This document shows, in pieces, positions 20,002 through 29,442 of a DNA stretch of 64,000 bases (position 1 is its first letter; each line of letters opens with the position of its first letter). Below the pieces are notes generated by a model that was given only the letters and a program-made list of their open reading frames with translations, was not told the origin of the DNA and made no database searches. A program made the translations under genes and the position numbers. Source of the stretch: Pseudomonadales bacterium (lineage in GTDB: Bacteria > Pseudomonadota > Gammaproteobacteria > Pseudomonadales > UBA5862); NCBI GenBank assembly GCA_024234215.1, contig JACKOQ010000001.1:186001-250000 (forward strand), written 5' to 3'.

Positions 20002-21612
20002 ATGCACCGTGGATGGTATCGACTGGGTGGAGCGCTGTTGTTGGTGATCGGACTGCCCTGCCATGCCGTGAGCTGGCGCGCGGCACCCTCGGTCAATGTC
20101 GACCTGACCTACACCGACAACATCTTTCTCGAAAAGAACGACCGCGACTCGGACACCATCCTGATCGCCCGGCCCGGTTTCGATCTGGAGCGCAACAGCG
20201 GACGCTCCAAACTGAACCTCGGCTACAGGTTGACGCAGCTGACCCACCTGCAGCAGAGCGGCCTCGACAACACCTACCATAGCCTTAACGGAGCGGGTCA
20301 GTGGGAGGCGATCAAACAGCATCTCTTTCTCGATGCCGGCGTGCTGGCATCGCAGGAGCTGATCGACCCGACCCGGTCGGTGAATGCCGATCTGCTGGGC
20401 AATGAGCAGAACATCACCACCGCCTGGCGCGGCTATTTCCAACCGCGCTGGACCCAGCGGCTGGGTGGCTGGGGAAGCTATGAGGTGGGTTATGGCGTCG
20501 ATTATGTCGACTACTCCGGTGGCAGTGGCAATCTGAACCAGAGTCAGGGCAGCACGCTGACCTTCAATCTGACCAGCGGTTCGGCGGGAATGCCGCTGTT
20601 CTGGAGCGCCAACTACCTCGACAACAACATCGACTACGCGAACAGCCAGCAGGATGGTGGCCAGCAGAATGGCGATGCCACCCTCGGTGTCTGGGCCGGC
20701 AAGCGGCTGCGCTTCTCCGGCACCGCAGGTTACAGCGAATACAGCTACACGCCCAACAGCACACTGGTCGCCGACAATCGCCAGCCCAACAACCACTACT
20801 ACCGGGCGACCATCGGCTGGGTACCCTCGCGCAAGAGCCAGTTCGACCTGTTCTACCAGGTGCGTGAGTACGACGATGACACCCTGAGTGAGACAGAGAA
20901 CAAGGGTTCGTTCGGTGGCCGTGCTTCATGGGATCCCAGCCGGCGCTGGCATCTGGAGGGTGGCTACAATGAGGACTTTTATGGTCCGGCCTACGATTTC
21001 TCGCTGACCCACCGGCTGCGTCGCTCGTCATTCTCGCTGAAGTATGAGGAAGAGGTGACCAATACGCGGCAGAACCTGCTGCAGAATCAGCAGATCGGCA
21101 CCCTGATCTGTCCCAGCGGCACCACCTTCAATCCGGCACAGTGCGTGTTCGTCAATCCGAACCAGCCAGTGCAGCTGGGGATCAACCAGCAACTCATCGG
21201 ACTCTTTCTGCCGGTGGGTGTGATCGCCGATGATCAATTTCTTGAAAAGCGCTACACCGCGACCTGGGGTTACCAGCGGGGTCGTTCCGCCTTCAGTCTC
21301 AACGGCTATCAGGTCGATCGCACCTATCTGACCTCATCCAACGAATCCCAGGATCGCGGCGCCAATTTCGACTGGACCCTCAGTCTCAGTGGCCGGACCA
21401 GTCTGACGACCGGTGTGAGCTGGTTGACCCGCGACTTCATGACCGGCGAAAAGCTCGACTACGACGAGTTTCATCTGGGCCTGACCCAGACAGTCACACG
21501 GGATGCATCACTGTCGGCGACCTACCGCCGCATCAGCAACGATGCCCAGGGCAGCCTGCTCAACGATTATCGGGAAAATCGCCTGACGTTGAGCGGCAAC
21601 ATGCGTTTTTGA
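20002..21612 (+). CDS. PEP-CTERM system-associated outer-membrane beta-barrel protein
   Basis: A 536-residue protein with a signal peptide (MHRGWYRLGGALLLVIGLPCHA) followed by APSVNVDLTYTDNIFLEKN and many alternating amphipathic strands ending RENRLTLSGNMRF with terminal Phe. This matches the barrel family found in XrtA loci between the tyrosine kinase and the AAA ATPase. It may act as the outer-membrane secretin or conduit for the polymer, in place of Wza-like helices. ATGs at 19981 and 19987 are alternatives that overlap the kinase gene; 20002 is preferred because it directly begins the signal peptide. Residues near 375-405 include two Cys in a loop. Confidence 0.83.
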   Translation: MHRGWYRLGGALLLVIGLPCHAVSWRAAPSVNVDLTYTDNIFLEKNDRDSDTILIARPGFDLERNSGRSKLNLGYRLTQLTHLQQSGLDNTYHSLNGAGQWEAIKQHLFLDAGVLASQELIDPTRSVNADLLGNEQNITTAWRGYFQPRWTQRLGGWGSYEVGYGVDYVDYSGGSGNLNQSQGSTLTFNLTSGSAGMPLFWSANYLDNNIDYANSQQDGGQQNGDATLGVWAGKRLRFSGTAGYSEYSYTPNSTLVADNRQPNNHYYRATIGWVPSRKSQFDLFYQVREYDDDTLSETENKGSFGGRASWDPSRRWHLEGGYNEDFYGPAYDFSLTHRLRRSSFSLKYEEEVTNTRQNLLQNQQIGTLICPSGTTFNPAQCVFVNPNQPVQLGINQQLIGLFLPVGVIADDQFLEKRYTATWGYQRGRSAFSLNGYQVDRTYLTSSNESQDRGANFDWTLSLSGRTSLTTGVSWLTRDFMTGEKLDYDEFHLGLTQTVTRDASLSATYRRISNDAQGSLLNDYRENRLTLSGNMRF

Positions 21613-21622
21613 GGCCGTCACC

Positions 21623-22669
21623 ATGTACGAAGAGTTCTATCAATTCAGCGCCAAGCCGTTTCAGGTCAGCCCGGACCCGCGCTTCTTCTATGGCAGCAAG
21701 GCGCACAAGCGTGCGATGTCCTACCTGCGCTATGGTCTCAGTCAGGGTGAGGGCTTTGTCGTCATTACTGGTGGTGTCGGCACCGGCAAGACCACGCTGA
21801 TCCGCAACCTGTTTGCCGACCTCGGCTATGAAGATGTGATCGCGGCCCAACTGGTCACCTCCAACCTGCAGGCCGACGAGATGCTGAAGATGATCTCGAC
21901 TGCCTTCAACCTGCCGACCGAAGGGTTGACCAAGGCGGCGCTGCTGCATCAGTTCGAGGCCTTTCTGCGCCAGGCCGACCGTGAGGGGCGACGGGTGCTG
22001 CTGGTGGTCGACGAGGCGCAGAACCTGCCGCCGGCGACGGTCGAGGAGCTGCGCATGCTCTCCAACTTCCAGATCGAGAACCGCCCGCTGCTGCAGAGTT
22101 TTCTGCTGGGTCAGGAGGAGTTCCGCCACATCGTGCAGTCGCCGAACATGGAGCAGTTGCGCCAGCGCATCATCGCCTCCTGCCATCTGACGCCGCTGGA
22201 TCAGCTGGAGACCCGTGCCTACATCGAGCATCGGCTGAAGCTGGTCGGCTGGCAGGGCGACAATCCGGAGATCACCGACGCTGCCTTCGATGAGATTCAC
22301 CGCCACACCCAGGGGGTGCCGCGGCGCATCAACAGTTTTTGTGACCGGCTGCTGCTCTACGGCTATCTCGAAGAGCTGAAGACGCTGAGCAGCGAGGCGG
22401 TCGCAGTGGTCGAGCGCGAGCTGGCCCAGGAGAATGGCAGCAATCGACCACTGCCGATGACCCGCTCGCCGGTCCGTGACGATGCCGATGACGATGAGTT
22501 CGAAAGCGGCAGTGAATCGCAGCTTCCACGCACGGCGCCGTTGTCGATGAGCGAACTCGACAAGCGCATTCACGACATCGAATATGTGATCGAGGTGCTG
22601 GAGAAGAACTTCAACAAGAAGATCAGCCTGTTGCGAAGTGTCGTCCACGCCTTGAAAAGCTCGCTCTGA
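21623..22669 (+). CDS. XrtA/PEP-CTERM-associated AAA ATPase (ExeA/GspA-like)
   Basis: A 348-residue ATPase. It starts MYEEFYQFSAKPFQVSPDPRF, typical of ExeA-like ATPases. Walker A is GGVGTGKTT at 50-58 and Walker B is VLLVVDEAQNLP near 124-135. A sensor region contains LRQRIIASCHLTPL and GVPRRINSFCDRLLLYG. The C-terminal 80 residues include an acidic linker and a predicted coiled coil (ELDKRIHDIEYVIEVLEKNF). No membrane helix is obvious. It is conserved in exosortase EPS loci; its action on assembly of the export apparatus is inferred from ExeA. Confidence 0.9.
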   Translation: MYEEFYQFSAKPFQVSPDPRFFYGSKAHKRAMSYLRYGLSQGEGFVVITGGVGTGKTTLIRNLFADLGYEDVIAAQLVTSNLQADEMLKMISTAFNLPTEGLTKAALLHQFEAFLRQADREGRRVLLVVDEAQNLPPATVEELRMLSNFQIENRPLLQSFLLGQEEFRHIVQSPNMEQLRQRIIASCHLTPLDQLETRAYIEHRLKLVGWQGDNPEITDAAFDEIHRHTQGVPRRINSFCDRLLLYGYLEELKTLSSEAVAVVERELAQENGSNRPLPMTRSPVRDDADDDEFESGSESQLPRTAPLSMSELDKRIHDIEYVIEVLEKNFNKKISLLRSVVHALKSSL

Positions 22670-22679
22670 ACTGCCCACG

Positions 22680-23819
22680 ATGAGCGCGCCACTGCTCTGT
22701 GTCGTCGGGGCCCGCCCCAATTTCATGAAGATCGCTCCGATCATGGCGGCGTGGCGCGCGCGTGCGCCGCAACGTCCTGCCCTGCTGCTGCACACCGGGC
22801 AGCACTACGACGAATCGATGAAGCGGCAGTTTTTCGAGCAGTTGCAGATTCCGCAGCCCGACATCGACCTTGGTGTCGGCTCCGGCAGCCATGCCGTGCA
22901 GACCGCCCAGATCATGTTGCAGTTCGAGCCGGTGCTGGAGCGGGTGCGGCCCGCCGCCATCCTGGTGGTGGGTGATGTCAACTCCACGGTGGCCTGCGCG
23001 CTGACGGCGATCAAGCGGGGCATCCCGGTGGTGCATGTCGAGGCTGGCCTGCGCAGCGGTGACCGCTCGATGCCGGAAGAGATCAACCGGCTGATCACCG
23101 ATCAGCTGTCGGCACGGCTCTATCTGACCGAACGCAGTGCCTTCGACAACCTGCTGCGCGAAGGCATCGAATCCAGCCGCTGCCGTTTCGTCGGCAATGT
23201 GATGATCGACACCCTGCACCATCACAGCCGGGCGGCACTGCCGCTGGCGCAGATTCCGGCGCTGGCACAACCGCAGCGGCAGGTGGCGGTACGCGGCGCC
23301 GGCCATGGCGTCGTCACTCTGCATCGTCCGGCCAATGTGGATGATCCGCAGGTGTTGCGTCGGCTGCTGGAGACGCTGAATCAGATCGGCCGCCGGTTGC
23401 CGCTGATCTTTCCGCTGCATCCACGCACCCGCGCCCAGATCGTCCAGCAGCGGCTGGAGTCGTTGCTCGATGGCGAGACGCTGCTGCCGGTGGAGCCGCT
23501 CGGCTATCTGGAGATGCTCGGTCTGATGCGCGATGCCCGTCTGGTACTGACCGATTCGGGCGGCATCCAGGAGGAGACCACCGCCCTCGGCGTGCCCTGT
23601 CTGACACTGCGCGAGAACACCGAACGGCCGATCACCCTCACCGAAGGCACCAACACGCTGGTGGGACGCGATCCGGCCACCATCCTGGCCCAGGTCGAGG
23701 AGATCCTCGCCAGCGGTGGCAAGCGTGGCCGGGCGCCGGAGCTGTGGGATGGCCATGCCGCCGAGCGGATTGTCGATGACCTGCTGGCATGGCTCGATCG
23801 CGGTGATCTGCCACTATGA
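22680..23819 (+). CDS. wecB: UDP-N-acetylglucosamine 2-epimerase (non-hydrolysing)
   Basis: A 379-residue enzyme that interconverts UDP-GlcNAc and UDP-ManNAc. Seen motifs are VVGARPNFMKIAPI at the N-terminus, TGQHYDESM, VVGDVNSTVA, HVEAGLRSGDRSMPEEINR, and TDSGGIQEETTALGVPCLTLRENTERP near residues 290-316. It feeds amino-sugar precursors to the EPS glycosyltransferases. It overlaps the deacetylase gene by four bases (ATGA). Length and motif order are normal for the family. Confidence 0.94.
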   Translation: MSAPLLCVVGARPNFMKIAPIMAAWRARAPQRPALLLHTGQHYDESMKRQFFEQLQIPQPDIDLGVGSGSHAVQTAQIMLQFEPVLERVRPAAILVVGDVNSTVACALTAIKRGIPVVHVEAGLRSGDRSMPEEINRLITDQLSARLYLTERSAFDNLLREGIESSRCRFVGNVMIDTLHHHSRAALPLAQIPALAQPQRQVAVRGAGHGVVTLHRPANVDDPQVLRRLLETLNQIGRRLPLIFPLHPRTRAQIVQQRLESLLDGETLLPVEPLGYLEMLGLMRDARLVLTDSGGIQEETTALGVPCLTLRENTERPITLTEGTNTLVGRDPATILAQVEEILASGGKRGRAPELWDGHAAERIVDDLLAWLDRGDLPL

Positions 23820-24673
23820 AGCAGGGCGAATCGGTGGCGCCAGTGCGGCAGACCAATGCCATGACGCTGGATGTGGAGGATTTTTTTCAGGTGGCGGCCT
23901 TCGAGGGGCTGATCGATCCGGCCCGCTGGGACAGCTATCCACTGCGGGTCGATCAGAACACCCGTCGGGTGATGGCGCTCTTTGCCGAGCGCGGCATCAA
24001 GGCGACCTTCTTTCTGCTGGGCTGGGTTGCCGAACGGCTGCCGCAACTGGTGCGCGACATCGCCGCCGAAGGGCATGAGCTGGCCAACCATGGCTATGCC
24101 CATGCCCGCGTCAACAGCCAGTCACGCGAAGCGTTCCGCAGCGACATCCGCCATGCCAAGGCGCTGATCGAGGACCTCTCAGGCATGGCGGTCCATGGTT
24201 ACCGCGCCCCCAGCTACTCGATCGATGTCACTACCCCCTGGGCGCACGATGAGATCGCCGAAGCCGGTCACCGTTACAGCTCCAGTGTCTATCCGGTGCG
24301 GCATGACCTCTACGGCATGCCCGATGCTCCGCGCTTTCCCTATCGCTGCTCCAGCGGCCTGACCGAGATCCCGATCACCACGCTGCGGCTCGGCGGGCGC
24401 AACTGGCCGATCGGTGGCGGTGGTTATTTCCGTCTGCTGCCCTACCAGCTCTACCGCCAGGCGCTGCTGCGGTTCAACCAGCAGGAAAAGTCTCCGGGAC
24501 TGTTCTATTTTCATCCATGGGAGATCGATCCGGATCAACCGCGCCCGGCCGGCGCCGGCTTCAGGAGCCGCTTTCGTCACTACATCAACCTCGAGCGGAT
24601 GGAGTCACGGGTTTCCCGGCTGCTGGGTGATTTTCACTGGGATCGAATGGACCGCGTCTTTCTGTCCGAATAG
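23816..24673 (+). CDS. XrtA system polysaccharide deacetylase
   Basis: A 285-residue NodB-type deacetylase. The metal and catalytic Asp lie in TLDVEDFFQ (about residues 16-24), zinc ligands in GHELANHGYAHARV (about 84-97), and the third motif in HGYRAPSYSID. The C-terminal FYFHPWEIDPDQPR is the hallmark of the exosortase-locus deacetylases (DUF3473 region). It lacks a signal peptide, so it probably acts on lipid-linked or nucleotide-linked sugars in the cytoplasm. Translation is coupled to wecB. Confidence 0.9.
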   Translation: MKQGESVAPVRQTNAMTLDVEDFFQVAAFEGLIDPARWDSYPLRVDQNTRRVMALFAERGIKATFFLLGWVAERLPQLVRDIAAEGHELANHGYAHARVNSQSREAFRSDIRHAKALIEDLSGMAVHGYRAPSYSIDVTTPWAHDEIAEAGHRYSSSVYPVRHDLYGMPDAPRFPYRCSSGLTEIPITTLRLGGRNWPIGGGGYFRLLPYQLYRQALLRFNQQEKSPGLFYFHPWEIDPDQPRPAGAGFRSRFRHYINLERMESRVSRLLGDFHWDRMDRVFLSE

Positions 24674-24738
24674 ATCGGCCGTTGCCGTGACAACGCCGGC
24701 TTGCAGTGTCTGGGACGCCCGCTTTTGAGGAGAGACGC

Positions 24739-25773
24739 TTGACCACCGACCACGCCATCCATCCGCTCGATGTGTCGAACCGCGCCCGCTGGGATGCCTT
24801 CGTGCGCGCCCGGCCGGAGGGCACCTTCTTTCATCTCAGCGGCTGGCAGCAGGTGCTGGAGCAGGCCTTCGGCCACCGGACCCACTTTCTCTATCTGGAG
24901 CAGCAGGGGCAGATCGAGGCTGTGCTGCCGCTGGCAGAGGTGAAGAGTCGGCTGTTCGGCCACTCACTGGTTTCGACCCCCTTCTGTGTCTATGGCGGAC
25001 CCATCGCCACTGCGCCCCACCATCGCGATGCACTGCTCGATGCCGCCACCCGGCTCGCGACCGAGCTGGGGGTCGACCACCTCGAACTGCGCAGCATGAG
25101 CCGGCAGGCGCCCGACTGGCCCTGCAAGGAGCTCTATGTCACCTTTCGCAAGGAGATCTCGGCCGACGACGAGCAGAACCTCAAGGCGATTCCGCGCAAG
25201 CAGCGGGCGGTGGTGCGCAAGGGCATCGACGCCGGACTGCACAGCGAAATCGACACCGGCATCGACCGTTTCTTTCATGCCTACAGCAGCAGCGTGCGCA
25301 ACCTGGGCACGCCGGTCTTCTCCCGAAAGTACTTCCGGGTGCTGCGCGAGGTGTTTGGCGATGAGTGCGAGATTCTCACCATCACCCGGCAGGGCGAGAC
25401 GGTGGCCAGCGTCATGAGCTTCTACTTTCGCGATCAGGTGCTGCCCTACTATGGCGGCGGCACCGAGGCGGCCCGTGCCTGCAAGGCCAATGACTTCATG
25501 TACTGGGCATTGATGTGCCATGCGGCAGGGCGTGGCATCAGGCTGTTCGACTATGGCCGCAGCAAGATCGGCACCGGCGCCTACGACTTCAAGAAGAACT
25601 GGGGCTTCACGCCGGAGCCGCTCTATTACGAATACCACCTGGTCAAGGGCCAGGCGCTGCCCGACCTCAACCCGCTCAACCCCAAGTATCGCCTGCTGAT
25701 CAACACCTGGCAGCGGCTGCCACTGTGGCTGAGTCAGTGGATCGGCCCCTGGGTCTCGCGCTATCTGGGTTGA
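24739..25773 (+). CDS. XrtA/PEP-CTERM-associated FemAB-like GNAT protein
   Basis: A 344-residue FemAB-related acyltransferase. Conserved features include FFHLSGWQQVLEQAFGH, RKQRAVVRKGI and RLFDYGRSKIGTGAYDFKKNWGF. TTG 24739 is preferred as the start: GAGGAG lies at 24727-24732 with six bases between, and the product begins at the family's usual N-terminus. FemAB proteins transfer amino acids from aminoacyl-tRNA; in exosortase loci the role may be peptide or amino-acid decoration of the polymer, which is not established. It lies between the deacetylase and a glycosyltransferase. Confidence 0.85.
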   Translation: MTTDHAIHPLDVSNRARWDAFVRARPEGTFFHLSGWQQVLEQAFGHRTHFLYLEQQGQIEAVLPLAEVKSRLFGHSLVSTPFCVYGGPIATAPHHRDALLDAATRLATELGVDHLELRSMSRQAPDWPCKELYVTFRKEISADDEQNLKAIPRKQRAVVRKGIDAGLHSEIDTGIDRFFHAYSSSVRNLGTPVFSRKYFRVLREVFGDECEILTITRQGETVASVMSFYFRDQVLPYYGGGTEAARACKANDFMYWALMCHAAGRGIRLFDYGRSKIGTGAYDFKKNWGFTPEPLYYEYHLVKGQALPDLNPLNPKYRLLINTWQRLPLWLSQWIGPWVSRYLG

Positions 25774-25776
25774 GCC

Positions 25777-27009
25777 ATGACCAGGGAGCCGCTGCTGTTT
25801 CTCGCCCACCGCATTCCCTATCCGCCCGACAAGGGCGACAAGGTGCGCTCCTACCACTTTCTGCGCCATCTGGCCGAGCGCTATCGGCTGTTTCTCGGCA
25901 CCTTCATCGATGACGCGGCCGATCTGCCGCACCGCGCCCGGCTCGAAGCCCTCTGCGCCGACAGCTGCTTCATCCGGCTGCGCCGCGGCACGCTGCCGGT
26001 GGCGGCCGCACGGGGGCTGTTGCGCGGTGCCCCGCTGACCAATTTCCACTACCGCAGCGCGACCCTGCGCCGCTGGGTCGAGGCCACGCTGCGGCGCGAA
26101 CCGATCGGCAAGGCCTTCCTGTTCTCGTCGCCGATGGCGCAGTACCTGACGGCTGCGCGGCATCGCGGTCTGCATCGGGTGATCGACTTCGTCGATGTCG
26201 ACTCGGACAAATGGCGTCAATACAGCGAGCGCCATCGCCCGCCGCTGCGCTGGCTCTATCAGCGCGAACAGCGCACGCTGCTGCGGTTCGAGCGCGGCAT
26301 CGCCCGGCAGTTTCAGGCGTCGCTGTTCGTCTCCGAGCATGAGGCCACGCTGTTCCGCGGCTTCGCGCCCGAGAGCGCCGAGCGGGTGCTGAGCGTGCCC
26401 AATGGCGTCGATCTCGACTACTTCGCGCCCGATGCCAGCCTGCCATCCCCCTATGATCCGCAGGAGCAGGTGCTGGTCTTCACCGGTGCGATGGACTACT
26501 GGGCCAATGTCGATGCGGTCGGCTGGTTCGCGCAGGCGATCTTCCCCCGCCTCAAGGCCCGCCATCCGGCACTGCGCTTCTACATCGTTGGCTCCAATCC
26601 GGCGCCCCAGGTGCTGGCGCTGGCGCGCACGCCCGATGTGGTGGTGACCGGTCGCGTGGCCGATGTGCGGCCCTATCTGCAACATGCGCGGCTGGCGGTC
26701 GCGCCGCTGCGGGTGGCGCGGGGCATTCAGAACAAGGTGCTGGAGGCGATGGCGATGGGCCGACCGATCGTGGTCTCGGCTGCGGCGCTCGAGGGCATCA
26801 CGCCACAGCCATGGATGCAGGAGATCGTCGCCGAGGGCGCCGAGGCGATGGTCGAGCGGATCGACCGGCTGCTGACTTCAGAGCGGCTCGACAGCCTGGG
26901 GGCGCTGGGCCGCCAGACCATGCTGAGCCACTACAGTTGGCAGAACAGCTACCATCTGCTCGACAGCGTGATCGAAAATCGCGCCCCAAGGAGTCTCCAT
27001 GGCCACTGA
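25777..27009 (+). CDS. XrtA system glycosyltransferase, TIGR03087-like
   Basis: A 410-residue GT-B protein. The N-terminus LFLAHRIPYPPDKGDKVRSYHFL is diagnostic of the exosortase-locus sugar transferase family (TIGR03087, from memory). The C-terminal GT1-like domain contains VVTGRVADVRPYLQHARLAVAPLRVARGIQNKVLEAMAMGRPIV, with the E of the nucleotide-sugar binding motif. It overlaps xrtA by 11 bp. It should transfer a sugar to the growing lipid-linked repeat unit; donor and acceptor are unknown. Confidence 0.9.
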   Translation: MTREPLLFLAHRIPYPPDKGDKVRSYHFLRHLAERYRLFLGTFIDDAADLPHRARLEALCADSCFIRLRRGTLPVAAARGLLRGAPLTNFHYRSATLRRWVEATLRREPIGKAFLFSSPMAQYLTAARHRGLHRVIDFVDVDSDKWRQYSERHRPPLRWLYQREQRTLLRFERGIARQFQASLFVSEHEATLFRGFAPESAERVLSVPNGVDLDYFAPDASLPSPYDPQEQVLVFTGAMDYWANVDAVGWFAQAIFPRLKARHPALRFYIVGSNPAPQVLALARTPDVVVTGRVADVRPYLQHARLAVAPLRVARGIQNKVLEAMAMGRPIVVSAAALEGITPQPWMQEIVAEGAEAMVERIDRLLTSERLDSLGALGRQTMLSHYSWQNSYHLLDSVIENRAPRSLHGH

Positions 27010-28537
27010 CCCTCTGCAACCCATCCTCGCCTGGCGCTGGCCACTGCTGCGACTGGCGCTGCTGCTGACGCTGCTGTTTGCCGGTTTCTGGCCGACCTTC
27101 AGCTCGATGGTGCAGATCTGGGAGCGTTCGGAGACCTTCACCCACGCCTTTTTGATCCTGCCGATCACCCTCTATCTGATCTGGCTGCGCCGCGGCGAAC
27201 TGGCGGCGTTGACGCCAAGTGCCAGCCGCTGGCCCTGGCTGCTGTTGCTGCCGACCGGGCTGGGCTGGTTTCTGGCGCGGCTGGTCGATGTGGCCGTCGT
27301 CGAGCAGGCGGCCTGGGTGGCGATGCTGCCACTGGCGGTGTGGGCCGTGCTCGGCAGCGCGGTGGTCTGGCGGCTGCTTTTTCCGCTCGGTTATCTCTTC
27401 TTCATGGTGCCCTTTGGCGAGGGGCTCATTCCACCGCTGATGCAGTTCACCGCCTTCTTCACCATCAACGCGGTGAAGCTGACCGGCATCCCGATCTTCG
27501 CCGAGGGCACCTTCTTCACGCTGCCGAGTGGCAACTGGTCGGTGGTCGAGGGCTGCAGCGGCGTGCGCTATCTGATCGCCTCGATCGCGCTGGGCGCGCT
27601 GTTCAGCTACCTCAACTTCCGCTCGACCGGTCGTCGACTGCTGTTCATGCTGCTGTTCATCGTCGTGCCGATCGTCGCCAACGGGCTGCGCGCCTTCATG
27701 ATCGTCATGATTGCCCACTACAGTGACATGAAGCTGGCGCTGGGCGTCGATCACTACATCTATGGTTGGGTCTTCTTTGGTCTGGTGATGTTCATCCTGT
27801 TCGCCATCGGTATGGTCTGGAGCGAGCCGCCCGCTCACCGCGCACCAGCACCGGGTCGCAGCAGATCGACGGTTGGCGCCACGGCCAGTGCGTGGAGCAC
27901 GCTGCTGGTCACCGCGCTGCTGATCGGCGGCTGGCCGCTGCTGGAGCAGTGGAGTGAGCAGAGCACGACGGTGCCGACCGCCGCAGCACCAAGCCTGCCT
28001 GAGCGACTCGGCGACTGGCGGCGGCTCGATGGCACGCCACCGCCCGACTGGAAGCCCCACTATCAGGGCATGGCGCAGGAGCAGCTCGGCTGGTACCGGC
28101 AGCAGGGTCAGTGGGTCGGCGTCTATCTGGCCTACTATCCGCTGCAGCGGCAGGATGCCGAACTGATCAACTCGCAGAATGTGCTGATTCCGCAGAAGCA
28201 TCCGCGCTGGCATCAACCGGTCGATCGACTGATCGAGGCCGAGGCGCTGCCGGGATTGACCCGGGTGCGCGAGGGACGCCTCGATGGGCCACAGCAGCTG
28301 CTGGTCTGGTCGTGGAACCGGATCGGTCCGACCCAGACCACCGATCCCTACTGGGGCAAACTGCTGACCGCCTACAACCGGCTGATTCTGGGCGACACCC
28401 GGGCGGTGGGGGTGGTGATCTTCACCCCCTACAGCGAAACCGACAGTGTCGCCGACCGCCAGCGGCTGCAGGCCGTGGCACAGTTCTTGACCGAGACTTT
28501 GAACCAGCAATCACAGATGGAAAAACCAGCCCGATGA
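26999..28537 (+). CDS. xrtA: exosortase A fused to an EpsI domain
   Basis: A 512-residue inner-membrane protein. The first about 275 residues hold eight or so helices with the exosortase catalytic residues C186 (VVEGCSGVRYL), R231 (NGLRAFMIV) and H252 (DHYIYGW). After a further helix near 295-312, the remaining 200 residues form a periplasmic EpsI-type domain (LPERLGDWRRLDG, VGVYLAYYPLQRQ). XrtA is thought to cleave PEP-CTERM proteins, by analogy with sortase/archaeosortase. AAGGAG precedes the start. No PEP-CTERM substrate is encoded in this window, so targets must be elsewhere. Confidence 0.95.
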   Translation: MATDPLQPILAWRWPLLRLALLLTLLFAGFWPTFSSMVQIWERSETFTHAFLILPITLYLIWLRRGELAALTPSASRWPWLLLLPTGLGWFLARLVDVAVVEQAAWVAMLPLAVWAVLGSAVVWRLLFPLGYLFFMVPFGEGLIPPLMQFTAFFTINAVKLTGIPIFAEGTFFTLPSGNWSVVEGCSGVRYLIASIALGALFSYLNFRSTGRRLLFMLLFIVVPIVANGLRAFMIVMIAHYSDMKLALGVDHYIYGWVFFGLVMFILFAIGMVWSEPPAHRAPAPGRSRSTVGATASAWSTLLVTALLIGGWPLLEQWSEQSTTVPTAAAPSLPERLGDWRRLDGTPPPDWKPHYQGMAQEQLGWYRQQGQWVGVYLAYYPLQRQDAELINSQNVLIPQKHPRWHQPVDRLIEAEALPGLTRVREGRLDGPQQLLVWSWNRIGPTQTTDPYWGKLLTAYNRLILGDTRAVGVVIFTPYSETDSVADRQRLQAVAQFLTETLNQQSQMEKPAR

Positions 28538-29442
28538 GCAACCCCGTCACCCACCCCCCGAAAGGGATCATCCTCGCCGGTGGCTCCGGCACCCGGCTGC
28601 ATCCGTTGACACTGACCGTCAGCAAGCAGCTGATGCCGGTCTATGACAAGCCGATGATCTACTATCCGCTGGCCACGCTGATGCTGGCCGGTATCCGCGA
28701 TATTCTGATCATCACCACCCCGGCCGATCAGGCGGCCTTTCAGCGGCTGCTTGGCGATGGTGCCAACTGGGGCATCAATCTCAGCTATGCGGTGCAGCCG
28801 AGCCCGGATGGCCTGGCGCAGGCCTTCATCATTGGCGAGTCCTTCATCGGTCGCAGCCCGGTCTGCCTGATCCTTGGCGACAACATCTTTTATGGCGAGG
28901 GGTTGTCGAAGAAGCTGCAAACTGCCGCCAGCCGCAGCGAGGGCGCCACCGTTTTCGGCTACTACGTGCAGGACCCAGAGCGCTACGGCGTGGTGGAGTT
29001 CGACACCGCCGGCCGCGTCGTCTCGCTCGAAGAGAAGCCGCAGCAACCGAAGTCGCACTATGCGGTGACCGGCCTCTACTTCTACGACAACCAGGTGGTG
29101 GAGATCGCCAAGGCGGTGCGCCCCTCACCGCGCGGCGAGCTCGAGATCACCGACGTCAATCAGACCTACCTGGAGCGCAACCGCCTCACCGTCGAACTGT
29201 TCAGCCGTGGCACCGCCTGGCTCGATACCGGCACCCACAACTCGCTGCTCGATGCGGCCCACTTCATCCGGGTGGTCGAGGAGCGGCAGGGACTGAAGAT
29301 CGCCTGCCCCGAAGAGATCGCCTACCGGATGGGTTTCATCGATGCCGCACAGCTGGCCCGGCTGGCCGAGCCATTGAAGAAGAGCGGCTATGGCAGCTAT
29401 CTTCTCGGCCTGTTGAGCCGACAGCAGGAGCCCGCACCATGA
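28534..29442 (+). CDS. rmlA: glucose-1-phosphate thymidylyltransferase
   Basis: A 302-residue nucleotidyltransferase that makes dTDP-glucose. The signature GIILAGGSGTRLHPLTLTVSKQLMPVYDKPM lies at residues 11-41, followed by LGDNIFYGEG, EEKPQQPKSHYAVTGLYFYD and RGTAWLDTGTHNSLLDAA. Start and xrtA stop overlap as ATGA. It begins the rmlA-C-D-B block, which together supplies dTDP-L-rhamnose for the polymer. Length and motifs are normal. Confidence 0.96.
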   Translation: MSNPVTHPPKGIILAGGSGTRLHPLTLTVSKQLMPVYDKPMIYYPLATLMLAGIRDILIITTPADQAAFQRLLGDGANWGINLSYAVQPSPDGLAQAFIIGESFIGRSPVCLILGDNIFYGEGLSKKLQTAASRSEGATVFGYYVQDPERYGVVEFDTAGRVVSLEEKPQQPKSHYAVTGLYFYDNQVVEIAKAVRPSPRGELEITDVNQTYLERNRLTVELFSRGTAWLDTGTHNSLLDAAHFIRVVEERQGLKIACPEEIAYRMGFIDAAQLARLAEPLKKSGYGSYLLGLLSRQQEPAP

